A stretch of DNA of 64,000 nucleotides from Anopheles merus (taxonomy: Eukaryota > Arthropoda > Insecta > Diptera > Culicidae): contig NC_054083.1 of NCBI RefSeq assembly GCF_017562075.2, positions 47,057,942 through 47,121,941 on the forward strand, given 5' to 3'. Below, one piece after another: positions 13,627 through 24,480 of the stretch. Below the pieces are notes generated by a model that worked only from the letters and a program-made list of their open reading frames with translations, did no database searches and had not been told where the DNA came from. Position numbers and translations under genes: made by a program. How positions within the stretch are numbered: the stretch's first letter is position 1; every line of letters starts with the position of its first letter.

Positions 13627-16600
13627 TATATTATGCCGAGTTCAAGATCGCTTTTGATCAATCACTTAATTAAGACTTGTAGATAGCAATTGTTACCGTT
13701 CTACTGCATCTAGGTCGTGTTGGAAGAGAATTTGAGATAGAATTAGAATTACCGATACGTTCCGAACACTACAGCAACAGTTTAAGGCCACAATGCAGTT
13801 GTAGCTTCGTCTAGATGTTCATCGAAAGGAACGGTGGTTTTAATTGCAATTAAACTGATCACTTCATGAGGCAAGCTTCCTTCGAATAATTGCTTCTATT
13901 TTTTATAGTCTTTAATGGACGAATTTGATGCAAGAGCATTCAAAAGGCTTGGAAACAACCTTTTGTTGCAACAGTTGATACGTATTGTTCTTCCAGAAAT
14001 AGGCAATTTAATTCGTTTTACTCAACTGCTTTTGCCCGCAAGGTTGAGAATCAACCATTTATACTTGACTTAATTTTTAGCAAGAGAACATTGAAGCACT
14101 CTCCAATAAACCATTTCAATTGTGTAAAAGCACCTTAGTATCCTGCCATCAAACTGCATGAAAGTTGTCCGCAGATAAAGTTTCATTTTTCATGAACAAA
14201 CCACATCAACAGCGCCACAGCCAAGGGTAAGACAGGGCCAAGAAAGAACAGGGAATGGAAAAAAATATAACCAGAGCAAAGAATCGTAGGATTGCAAACC
14301 GCCACGTTGGATGGGGGTAGAGGGGGATGCATCAGACAAGGTTTCAAACCCGAAAAAAAAAATTAAAAGAAACCCATCTTCATATGGTGTATCCATCATC
14401 AACCATCAACCAAAGAAAGGCTTTAATGTTGTACTGTGTAGTACTGTAAAATAAATGTAAAATGTTTCCATACTAATAAAATGTACTAATAACTGTGTGT
14501 GGGTGTGTGTGGATGTGGTGAGGAGGATTTTGTCTACATTAAGCAAGAAAATGGTAAGCAAAGGTAAACAGGTAAGGTAAGAAAGCATAATTCTGAGCAA
14601 AAATATACAAACACTAAGAGATTTGGATGTTACAGAAACTACTTTCAATTGATTAGTAAACTATCTACACCAGCAGCGCGCCAATACCCTCTCCCGCTCT
14701 CTCTCACTCTAGCTCCCTCTATGTAGTATGTGCTCTACATCTAATTCAGTAGTGAAGCAATTAGCAGAAAACAACGTTTGATTCATCATCAGCAACAACA
14801 ACATACAGAAAAACTCACTTGATTTAAAAATGGCACCCGCTCAACGACACCGTGGTTCCCCAGGGGGGCGAGGGGAGTATGATGGCTGGCTCAACTATTG
14901 CCGGAAGCTCGAATAAACCACGCTAACACACACGCACCGCAACCGGCGCACAGTTGATGTTGCACTATTTTTGCTGCTGTTGCTGCTGCTGCTGTTCCAC
15001 TAAAAGGCACCCATAACATTCATAAGACCCTGCCGTGTGTCGTGTGCTAAACACACACACACGCACACATACGTCAATCGGCCAGACGGACACGACGTCC
15101 GTCGTACACGGCTATGTTTCAGTGGCCAATTGAACTTTGTCAACCTTCCCCCTGGAGCACCGGCTGAACCTCACGCGAGCCAAAGGAAGGTTTGTCGGGC
15201 CGGCGACACACTCACTCGGATGCTCCCCGGAGGGGGGTACGCTCGGCGGATGTGGGATGGTGGGTGTGTGCTGTAATTAAAACAAATTAAATTAATACAT
15301 GAACAGAAAACTGCAGTCTAGCGTCGTACAGTGTGGGCTGTCGGAGTAATTGCAAAAACAGGAAAATAAATAAAAGGTCAACTATTTCACAACGTCTCGT
15401 CCCATCGCTCACAGTGCGGCAAAGTGCGTAACAATAATAGGGGGAAACCCCAACAACCATTTGGTGATTATTTTTTTCCTCACAAACAAACGGCCAGTTT
15501 GATAACGGTGGAGCCAACCATTCCACCAAGAAGAAGATTGTTGCATTTTTATTTTTACTTGCCTGCACATTATTGCTCTTATCTTGCAACACATCCAATT
15601 GCATCATACACACGATAAGACCGCAAAAAAAAGCAAACCACTTTGCCAACTCGCAACCCTTCAAACAGTTGCCATTAAATGGGGCAGAGCGAGCGTTATA
15701 GCAAGTTATAGCAATCGTTAATCGACCTTCAAAACGGGTGCGCTGGTAGGGGCCAGTGCACGGGGTTTGCTATCGCTCTTTCTCTCTTTCTCTCTGTCCA
15801 TCTCTTCGTACCAATCAGTGCAGTTGTTTGCGAACAGCACAGGAAATCAAGCATCATGTTCGCAACTGATTTGCATTAGATGTGACACACGTTGATGCTG
15901 CTTTTGTTTTGCCTGTGAGAACATAAGGCAGCGCCTGTACCACTGGATGTTTATCCTCTTTTATTATGGGAGGTAGTGAAAGAATAAATATTTGTACCTT
16001 TTATACAACATTTTGGGGGACAAAACGGGCAATTAAAATTTTAAAAAATAAAACAAAAACAATTAGCACACGCAACAGTTGTAATTTAAATGGGTTACCA
16101 ATTGTTCAAAATATCCAAAAAATATCCTTTAATATCTGTTTTATTACTTTATAATTTTCTGGACAGTTCCCACGTTCGAAAGTAAGTATCGAAAAGAACA
16201 GATAATCGTAAAAAAATAACCTTTTTCACACATTTTCCCTCCCCAATGACATAATAGTGGCATAAAATGGCCCAAAATTGGTTTACCTAAATTTCAATTA
16301 CGGCTCAATGTCTTGAGTGGCGTAATCTGTAACGACCCAACTTCACCCTCCGCCACAATGCTTCTTCCCTTTCCATTATTTGTTTGCTCCATTAAAATGC
16401 AGCCGAACAATCAAAGTCCGATTAGCCCTATCGACAATAACCAACGACGACGAGGACGACGACGACGACAGCGGAAACGAAATAAAAATGCCAGCTCAGT
16501 GGGAGGGGAAAGAGCAACACCAACTAATGATTATTTATATGCTACATTGTAAACACACTTTTATCCCACCACTAGGTACCGGGTGGGAGCAATATCACAA

Positions 16601-18363
16601 GAATGGTAGGATTTTCACGAATGATTAAACTGCTGCTGGCTAGCACAAGTCACCGTCGAGCCCCTTTTCATTCCATCCACCGGCGAGTGCCATAATGTAC
16701 TTATTACTAGCCTCAGAGGTTGTTTGCTTGTTTGTTTTATAACCCGTAATGTTTATTAACATACCCAGGTCACGGTCTGTGTGCGTGTGTGTTGCACTAA
16801 AAGGCACGCGCGCGCACACTCTCTCGATACTAGTATGCAGCGGATGCAGGGGCACGTCACCTTCCTACTTTGTGTTGCGACTTACTTCCTACGCTAGCCT
16901 TGCAATGCAAACCGACCCCCACATCAAGGTTATGTGAAAATTGATCTCCATAAAAAGAATGGACAAAACAAACACCGCTGTCTCTTGCAGCAATGATGTC
17001 GTTTTTAGCAGCTTTGTTTAGGTGTGGGAAAATGCATCCAAAATCCATTCCCCTCCCCAAATGTGTGCACGCTGCTGTGTGATTTGACCAAACCAAAAAA
17101 ATAAAAATGTGTTCAACCCCAAAACAATGGTGAATAGTACAATATAACGTTAAGTTGACGTACACGGAAGGACAAACCACGCGCTGCTGGCGTGTGCATT
17201 ATTAAGCAGTAATGCAGTGGAAATGCAGCAGACCCCTGACAGGTCGTAGTCGAACCCGGTGGTGGGATATAAATAAGTAAAAACAAAGAACAATGTTGAT
17301 AATCATTTTTGAAATAATAAACTTTGAAAAGACTTTCCATAAATAGTACATTTTTAAACCAAACGAAAAATTCTATAGACTTTTATACACAAAAAATAAA
17401 ACAAGTTTTAAGAATAATCGAACGAATCGATATTTTCATAAACCGATTGATACATTTGGAAGTTAAACGGCCACAGCTCCGGACTTGCCCATAGTCACAT
17501 GACAAAGCCTGCCGACTGCCACACTACCGGATAGTGAGTTCGAATCTCTAATCCTAAAAATCGTTTCTAGAAAAAAGAGCGTTTTTATCCGCATTAAAAC
17601 ATTATCATTATCAATAATGCGTTGAATTGTGAGAAGAAGGATGATTTGATCAATTATGTTTGAGCTTCTTATTAAATGTGTTAAATTTTTAACAATTTCA
17701 CACAAAACAAAAACTACTTCCCGTTCAATTTCCCAAATCCTGTTTATCCTCTATTCCAATAAATTGTGGATTTTTTTTATAGAACTTTTTGTTTGTGTAT
17801 AGCAGATATCATCATCATTTTCTGCGACGAAATAAGGTGGGACCTTATCGCTATGTACAAATGTGTTCTGAAATAACTGCGTCCATTCAACCTATTCAAG
17901 CTAGCGTGTACAGCCTAACCAGCTGCCTAAACAGCACCGTTTTTCCTTCGATCCAACGGACCAACAACGGCACAGGCTCACACAGAACGCCACAAAACAC
18001 GAGCATAAACAAACTCGCTCGCTCGCTCGCTAAACAGGTCACTCGCAACGCCACGTTGGCCACAGAAGCTGCCAGTCCCCGGGGGCGTGGAAAGGATTTT
18101 AAAATTTGGGACACACCGTGGCGGGGTTTTGTGGATTAAACGGGAATGCCCATGTATAGTGGGTGGCCTGCCTGCCTGTGTGTATGTGTACGTACCCTAC
18201 AGAAGAGCTTTTTAGAGACTACCGAGTGTTTTCCTTTCGTTCGAACAAAACTAAACATGTCGTAATACCACCGGAACAACATACCCTTTTTCCCCTGCCT
18301 TGCCGGTGTGTGGCGAAGGGGGGGGGGGGGGTTAGTGTACGACAAGCCCAGTCACACATACAG

Positions 18364-18385
18364 ACACACACACACACACACACAC
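18364..18385 (+). repeat. (CA)n microsatellite
   Basis: An uninterrupted CA run, preceded by a poly-G tract at 18318-18331. Confidence 0.9.
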
Positions 18386-18786
18386 GGGGAGCATGAGTGC
18401 ATGAACTTTAGACAGGATTATCTCCTGTTTGGTGAAGCGTGGGTATAAGGAGCTATTTCAATTATCCAAACATGCCTCCGCACCGGAAGAAGGGAAGGGA
18501 AAGATCTCTTGTGTGTGTTTGTATGCTGTTGAAATTGAATATTAGCGTAAAGACCGGCATTGTTAAAGAAGCTATTGTAAACTATTCTTCTCTTACGCTT
18601 CGAAAACTGACCCAACCCCCTCTAAACTGAACCCTTTCAACTGGCATTATTGGTGTCTTTGCATGTATGTGTGTGTTGATCTATCCTTTCCACTATCCAG
18701 TCTCGTTTTGGGACTTGAGACAGCCAACCCCCACCCCCCAAAAAAAAGGAAAGAAAATAAACTTTATTGATTTAATAATTCCATAT

Positions 18787-18802
18787 CCCCCCCCCCCCCC
18801 CC
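18787..18802 (+). repeat. Poly-C tract (C16)
   Basis: Sixteen consecutive C residues. Confidence 0.9.
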
Positions 18803-20379
18803 GTTCGGGCTTTGCTTCTTCCTTTCTCGTACGACTTTTGCGCCTTGGTAACGGCGCCTCCTTCGCATGGTCCGATCGATTTCTCGAGCGTCAGACTGAA
18901 CACGTCCCCTCCATCCCCTTTTGTGTTTGTTACCCCCCTCCTTACCTTGTTTTCACAATCCAGCGGGTGCTTCGATGTCGGTAGCGGTTTTGCTTTTCCC
19001 CCCTTTTACACTAGCTTTTCTCTGCGTACAGTTTCTCTATACAGCGCTACACTTCTTTTCCCTTGCACCTGAAAGGAACAGCTGAGAAGTTACCGGAACG
19101 TAATAGTGCCACTTAACACACTACACCACACACACACACACACACTTGCGGAGGAAAAAAGCCTGCACTAGAAACGGTCGGAAGTGGAAATAACGGGGAA
19201 AAGGCTTATTAAATCTCTTTTTCTTTTTCACTCACCAACACTACTCACACCCTTCATTTGCTCATTCACACTCACTCGGCACACTTTGATTGATTTGTGC
19301 TTGACGGTGCTCTCTTGCACACCTTTTGCATACGCGGTTTTTTTTTCTATTGCGAACGCAGGGAAAATTGGCCGCTGCACTTCGGTCGCTTCGTTCCGTT
19401 CTACTGCGCTCGTTCGGCGGCTGCCTCCGTCCCACCGGTTCTGCAATCGATGGTGTGTTTTCTTTCGCGGCTGGGTGCACTTTTCCGAACACGAACACTC
19501 TATCCCGTTCAAGCCTTGCTCTGGTAGACAGGCCTGCTAGCCTCCGTGGGGGTTTCCCCTTTCTGACTCAACTGAAAGCAGCACGACTTCAATTCGGTTC
19601 ACGGGAGGATTGTAGGGTCGGGTGCTGTCGTCTCGGCGCAATACCGGCGCCACCCAAAACCCTATGATTAGGGGGCGAACTCGGGGGGGTTGAGTACACT
19701 TCCAGCCAGACACACTCATACACACAGCCACAGTGCCACCGTTTGCCGAAAGGGTGCTGCCGGTTGCGCGCGATTTCCTTCGCTCCGAGCAGACAGAGCC
19801 TTACTACTACACTACTGGCGGGTGGATTGACGGTCGCTGCTGCCAACCAGCCCCAAAATAAGAGAAATTATGTGCAAGAATATTATTGCTCTGCTCGTTC
19901 CAAATTGCTCACCCCTCCTTGCTGTGTACACTTGTCGGGATTGCCTGCTTTGCGATTGCCCGCTCTTCTCAATCCTTTCACGACACTAGAGGTGGGGTTT
20001 TGACATTTGTACTTCACGCCTGCTTCGTGGACGATGTATAATTACACTCGCGAGGAGAGCCAACACACACACACACACACACGGTCGGTTCGGTATGACA
20101 CAGATTCTCCTCCCAGGGCGGATGAGATGCTGTTCCCTTCCCCGTTGCATCAGCAGTAGCACCAGCCGCAAACGAAACCTTCCCAATTGGGAACACAGCG
20201 GGGAAATGGGGTGGAACGGGTTTTGCGAGGTGGTGACTGCAGCCACAACACTTTCCTTTCTACCCTTACCTGGTACCACTAGCTACTGTGCTGCTGCTGC
20301 TGTCGCGTACCGTCGTCACAAAGTAATCGATATAGCGCGCTGTTTGACGGACGGCACCGCAGAACCCCACGTACACACA

Positions 20380-20382
<3 letters not shown>

Positions 20383-20424
<42 letters not shown>
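20383..20424 (+). repeat. (AC)21 microsatellite
   Basis: The longest dinucleotide repeat in the window, 42 bases of uninterrupted AC. It creates artefactual Thr-His open frames. Confidence 0.95.
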
Positions 20425-20429
<5 letters not shown>

Positions 20430-21986
20430 CTCTTCAATCGTCACGCACTGGCCGAAATCACGGCAACCATCATCGGTTGCTGGTATCACTGCCTTGCACA
20501 CTGCCCAGCACGCACCGCACGTACCGCCCTAATGCTCATCTTTGCGCGAACCCAAAGTGCGACACAAAGCACAAGCAACAACAAAAACAACCCCCCAATG
20601 TCGCACGAAAAGCGCGTGAGCGTGTGTGTGTGCGTGTGTGTGTGCGTGCTTCGTATGTGTGTTTGGTGGTGGTGGCCTACCTTTCTTCACTGCACCGAAG
20701 AACACTTACCGCAGCTGTGAACACTCTCCGTACGCACCAAAGCTAACGAGCGCCGCGCACTGTGTGTGTTTGCCTCGTGTGTTTCTTATTTGTTTGTTGA
20801 AACAATTTTCGATCGGTATTCGTTGCCTACATGTTCGTTTTTCCGCTTGCGATGAACGGGCGAGAAGGAAAAAAAACGTAAACAACTGTGTCTACAAAGC
20901 GACCGCTGCAGTGGCGTCTACACGTGTGGTGTCATTTTGACAGCATAGGCTGCAGCGGCAGCGGCAGTAGTGGCGCACTGCGTTCAAACTGACAGCATGG
21001 TGGCAACGGGTTTGTGCAAAATGGGAAAATGTGCTCTTGAAAACAGTTTCTTCCGTATTTCGGCATCTTATTCTCAATAATTAACTTTTTCTTTGGAAAA
21101 CGAATAGAATTCTTTTGGCAGAAGTATTTAAGCAGCTGGAAAAAGTTCAAGAATACACCCAAATAGCCAGCTCGTACTTTGTAGCTGATTTAGGACTGTT
21201 TAACGAAAAATCGTTCCGATGTCGTACTTTGTGGCTGATTAAGAGATAGACGGTAGTTTGCGGAACTATGAAGCTTTTTAACAGGCACATGGTACTCTTT
21301 GGAACTTTGCGGCTGATAAGCACTATGAGTAGGGTTCATGGTGGAACTTGAAGGCTTGTTAAGAAAGCGTACCGAACTTGGTGGAACTTTATAGCTTTTT
21401 AATGCATGACATCGGTACGAGATGGCTCTTGTCAAAGTGTCAAAGACGGACGCCGGCAATAATCTCAATGCTGCTGCACAAGTTAGATTCGTTAATTGAA
21501 GAATGAATATTGAGTGAAGTGATTGTGAATTATCAGTACAGGGTTTTCCATTCCAATTAACAACCGTCAACAGTCAACTAGCAATCCTCGATTTGAAAAA
21601 CACGATTGTCTACCACTTACAAACAAGTCAAGCCGTTTTGGTACACTGTCCATTTCAATTTCACAATTGTTGTCTTCGAAAACACACGTCAGATGCGGCA
21701 CGGGTTGTTTTGGTTTTGGCTGGAACGTGTATCACTTGTGTATAAGAATTGAACCACGCTCTAAACAGGTCTTGATTGAATATGAGAATATGGAAAAGTT
21801 AAGCAATATGGACATGCTAAGCAGTTTTATCATTTGGTTTACGTTATTCTCAGAGCATTACAGTTTTTAAGTTATTTTGGGATGTTGTAATTTTTTTTTC
21901 ATTTGCTACCAGTAACAGCACGGATTAATGTAAAAAATTTTGCATTGTATTAAAAATTAAAATATAGATAAAACTGCCTAACATGT

Positions 21987-22302
21987 TGTTGTGTTTTGCA
22001 CTTTTACTTTTATTAAAACACTTATAACGTACATAATAAATAAAACATAAACGAAACAAACAATACACTTTAAAATATAATAGTACGGTGGCCGCGCACC
22101 AGCCGCACCGAGCGCCCCTGCCGAGAGCTCCTGCTCGATCGGCTCGCTAACACACTCTAACTGTGCGCTCGGCGCACACTAAGCCTTGCGCTGCTTAGTG
22201 TGTGCGACAGTGTGTGTGACACACTGTCGTCCTCCTGGACGTTGACCGGTGGCAGCGCAACTGCCACGGCAAGTCCAGGGGTCGGCACGGCTGCCCACAA
22301 CA
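21987..22302 (-). repeat. 3' LTR of retrotransposon L
   Basis: 316 bp, TGTTG...CAACA. On the minus strand it carries an AATAAA near its 3' end. It contains the 6 bases (in the GACACACTGTC region) that are absent from the other LTR. Confidence 0.92.
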
Positions 22303-22314
22303 TCTCCCCCTTTT
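22303..22314 (-). other. Polypurine tract of retrotransposon L
   Basis: The minus strand reads AAAAGGGGGAGA immediately before the 3' LTR, the expected position and composition for plus-strand priming. It fixes the minus orientation independently of the primer site. Confidence 0.85.
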
Positions 22315-22519
22315 AATACCGAAGGGCTCGAACCGACGCGGGGGTATTCCACTAAGGGAATACCGGCGTGGTGAACCCTTCCGACCGATGCTGCCAAGAT
22401 GTGGGGACCCCGATGTTGTCGCGCTGAGCAGCTTGCTGCTGCTCTCGACCCACACCGCGATGGCGATAACGCGGCGGTAATGCTGCTGCTGTGCCGCTCC
22501 CTGGGACGGCGGCGATGGT

Positions 22520-22640
22520 GTGACGGCGATGATGATGACGATGATGATAACGATGATGATGATGATGCCGCGATGATGAAGGTGCCGCGATGATGATGAT
22601 GCCGCGATAATGATGACGATGATGATGATGATCCTTGCCC
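22520..22640 (+). repeat. Degenerate GAT/GAC-rich microsatellite within L
   Basis: GATGATGACGATGATG-type runs with interspersed GCCGCGATGATGA blocks. Translated on the minus strand these give Ser, His or Ile runs, explaining the long artefactual frames there. Confidence 0.85.
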
Positions 22641-22763
22641 CAGGGCAGCAGCGATGTATTTTTTTTTTTTTTTCGATGACGGGCGGCAGAGATGAAAATA
22701 CTCGGGCGGCATTGTTCCTCGCCCTCCTACGATGCGTTGGCTCATCGCCCTTCTTTTTGCTGT

Positions 22764-22889
22764 GGCTGCAGTCGGGGCGCAATTGACGACGCCCGTTCGA
22801 CTGCAGCCGGGACGGCATGCAACCTCGTCCCATCTGGACATTGTGGCTGTAGCCGAGGCGCAATTGGCGACGCCTGTTCGACTACAGCC
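22764..22889 (-). repeat. 81-bp tandem duplication, each unit a hairpin, within L
   Basis: Two units share an 81-bp offset. Unit 1 arms are GGCTGCAGTCG (22764-22774) and CGACTGCAGCC (22798-22808). Unit 2 arms are GGCTGTAGCCG (22845-22855) and CGACTACAGCC (22879-22889). An inner stem is GGGCG/CGCCC in unit 1 and AGGCG/CGCCT in unit 2. Paired changes in both stems keep the pairing. Confidence 0.8.
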
Positions 22890-23036
22890 AGGGTGAAAAC
22901 GTTCGCACTGATGTGGGCTGCTGTGTTGCAGCCGATGCAACTTGTGCGTTGCCGATCCTGTTGTGCTGCCGAGGCGGAATGTCACGTCGCCGTGGTGAGA
23001 GGCAGGGCTCGAGCCGCGGCGGAATTCCCAAATAGC

Positions 23037-23691
23037 CAGCTCGTACTTTATAGCTGATTTAGGGCTGTTTAACGAAAAATCGTTCCGATGTCGTACTTTG
23101 TGGCTGATTAAGAGATAGACGGTACTTTGCGGAACTATGGAGCTTTTTAACAGGCACATGGTACTCTTTGGAACTTTGCGGCTGATTAGCACTATGTGTA
23201 GGGTTCATGATAGAACTTTAAGGCTTGTTAAGAGTGTGTATCGAACTTGGTGGAACTTTATAGCTTTTTAATGCATGGCATCGGTACAAGGTGGATCTTG
23301 TCAAAGTGTCAAAGAGAGACGCCGTCAATCATCTCATTGCTGCTGTACAAGTTAGATAAGTTAATTAAAGAAGGAATATTGAGTGAAGTGATTGTGAATT
23401 ATCAGTAAATTGTGTAAAATTTTGTGTAATTCATCAATACAAAAGTTTTAAAAATATACATATGTGTTTAAACGAAACAAATCTTGTTGTTTATTTCATC
23501 GATGACGCTTGCTTGAAAATAAAACACACAGAAAAATAATCCCTGGCATCGTGGCATAAGGAAGCTGCTTAGGCGCTGTTTGAAAGACCCACATAGAACT
23601 TTGATGCTGTTTATCTACTGCAAAAGACGAATTAGAGCAGCGATCTTTAGCGTGCCAAAATGAGCTGCTTAAGCAATTCTGGCTATTTGGG
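23037..23691. mobile_element. Inner intact copy of repeat R, inserted in L
   Basis: A 655-bp copy begins CCCAAATAGCCAG and ends CTGGCTATTTGGG (perfect 13-bp inverted ends). It is flanked by ATT on both sides (23034-23036 and 23692-23694), a likely 3-bp target duplication. It is uninterrupted at the TA where M entered the outer copy. A 3-bp duplication fits PIF/Harbinger- or CACTA-like transposition. That is inference only. Confidence 0.85.
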
Positions 23692-24151
23692 ATTGCTGCC
23701 TCGCCGATGATGTGCTGAGCTCGAGCCGGGGCGGTATTGCTCGTCGCCGATGGATCATTGCACTGCTGCTGCTGCAGCTGGGTGGAATGCGTCCTCACCC
23801 GTGAAACCTTGGGCTGCAGCATGGGCGGATGTGACGCCCATCCGAATGTTCCAGCAGCAAGGCGGAAAGCTACCTCGCCTGTGGTGCTGCTGGCGTTGCT
23901 GGGGCTGCAGCCCGACGACCTTCCTTGTCGCCGAGAGTGTGTGCTCGGCTGCCCATGTGGTCGCCAATGATGGGACGGCAGCCGGGGGCCTCGGTGTTGG
24001 CGGCGGTGGCGACCCAAACCGTTCGCGGTGTCCCGCAAGCACGGGGACCGGTGCCAACGCGATGGCCGCTGCGATGATGCAGCAAAAACGAGATGGGCCC
24101 GATCGCGATGGCGTTCCGCGGGTTCTTGTTGGATCCCCCTTACGCAGGAGG

Positions 24152-24169
24152 ATCCCATCCTCGTCGCCA
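24152..24169 (-). other. Primer binding site, tRNA-Ser(GCT) type
   Basis: One base inside the 5' LTR, the minus strand reads TGGCGACGAGGATGGGAT. From memory of insect tRNAs, this is complementary to the 3' end of tRNA-Ser(GCT) (acceptor plus CCA) over 18 bases. Several gypsy-group elements are reported to use tRNA-Ser primers. Confidence 0.75.
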
Positions 24170-24170
24170 C

Positions 24171-24480
24171 TGTTGTGTTTTGCACTTTTACTTTTATTAA
24201 AACACTTATAACGTACATAATAAATAAAACATAAACGAAACAACCAATACACTTTAAAATATAATAGTACGGTGGCCGCGCACCAGCCGCACCGAGCGCC
24301 CCTGCCGAGAGCTCCTGCTCGATCGGCTCGCTAACACACTCTAACTGTGCGCTCGGCACACACTAAGCCTTGCGCTGCTTAGTGTGTGCGACAGTGTGTG
24401 TGACACGTCCTCCTGGACGTTGACCGGTGGCAGCGCAACTGCCACGGCAAGTCCAGGGGTTGGCACGGCTGCCCACAACA
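24171..24480 (-). repeat. 5' LTR of retrotransposon L
   Basis: 310 bp, a direct repeat of 21987-22302 with a 6-bp deletion and about three substitutions by eye. Confidence 0.92.

Larger units (their letters stand above)
12723..21157. other. Non-genic stretch with simple repeats
   Basis: Apart from element E2, I see no supported gene. The stretch contains poly-G (18318-18331), poly-C (18787-18802) and several (CA)n runs. It also has a GAC-rich run near 16447-16471 and two short tRNA-B-box-like strings (near 17230 and 17540) too degenerate to call. Open frames of 100-145 codons at 19.2-20.5 kb come from CA repeats and GC-rich DNA and lack recognisable domains. Two TGACAG strings at 20.93-21.0 kb resemble sequence near other gene 5' ends in the window, so an unseen promoter is possible. 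Confidence 0.5.
21987..24480 (-). mobile_element. Non-autonomous LTR retrotransposon L inserted in M
   Basis: Direct LTRs lie at 21987-22302 (316 bp) and 24171-24480 (310 bp), each starting TGTTG and ending CAACA. They are flanked by the 5-bp duplication CATGT (21982-21986 and 24481-24485). Orientation is minus: reading that strand, the 5' LTR is followed by a primer site at 24152-24169 and the 3' LTR is preceded by a purine tract at 22303-22314. The 1.87-kb interior has frames of up to 337 codons (22179-23192, minus) that are low-complexity (Ser/His runs from GAT repeats). They show no gag, protease, reverse transcriptase or integrase motif. The LTRs differ by about three substitutions and one 6-bp indel, so the insertion is fairly recent. 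It probably relies on an autonomous gypsy-like partner. Confidence 0.92.

Noticed and set aside
17460..17560. tRNA-like B box (GAGTTCGAATCTC) and a second one near 17230 on the minus strand
   Set aside because: No matching A box, acceptor stem or cloverleaf could be built. At best degenerate SINE fragments.
20095..20532. 145-codon frame with a Thr-His run
   Set aside because: The run is the (AC)21 microsatellite. No recognisable domain.
22179..23192. 337-codon minus-strand open frame inside the LTR element
   Set aside because: It spans LTR, GAT-repeat and R-element sequence. The translation is Ser/His runs with no Gag or Pol motif, so it is a compositional artefact.
23496..24359. 287-codon minus-strand frame
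   Set aside because: It runs from the LTR through the interior into repeat R. Gln/Ala/Pro-rich, with no domain.
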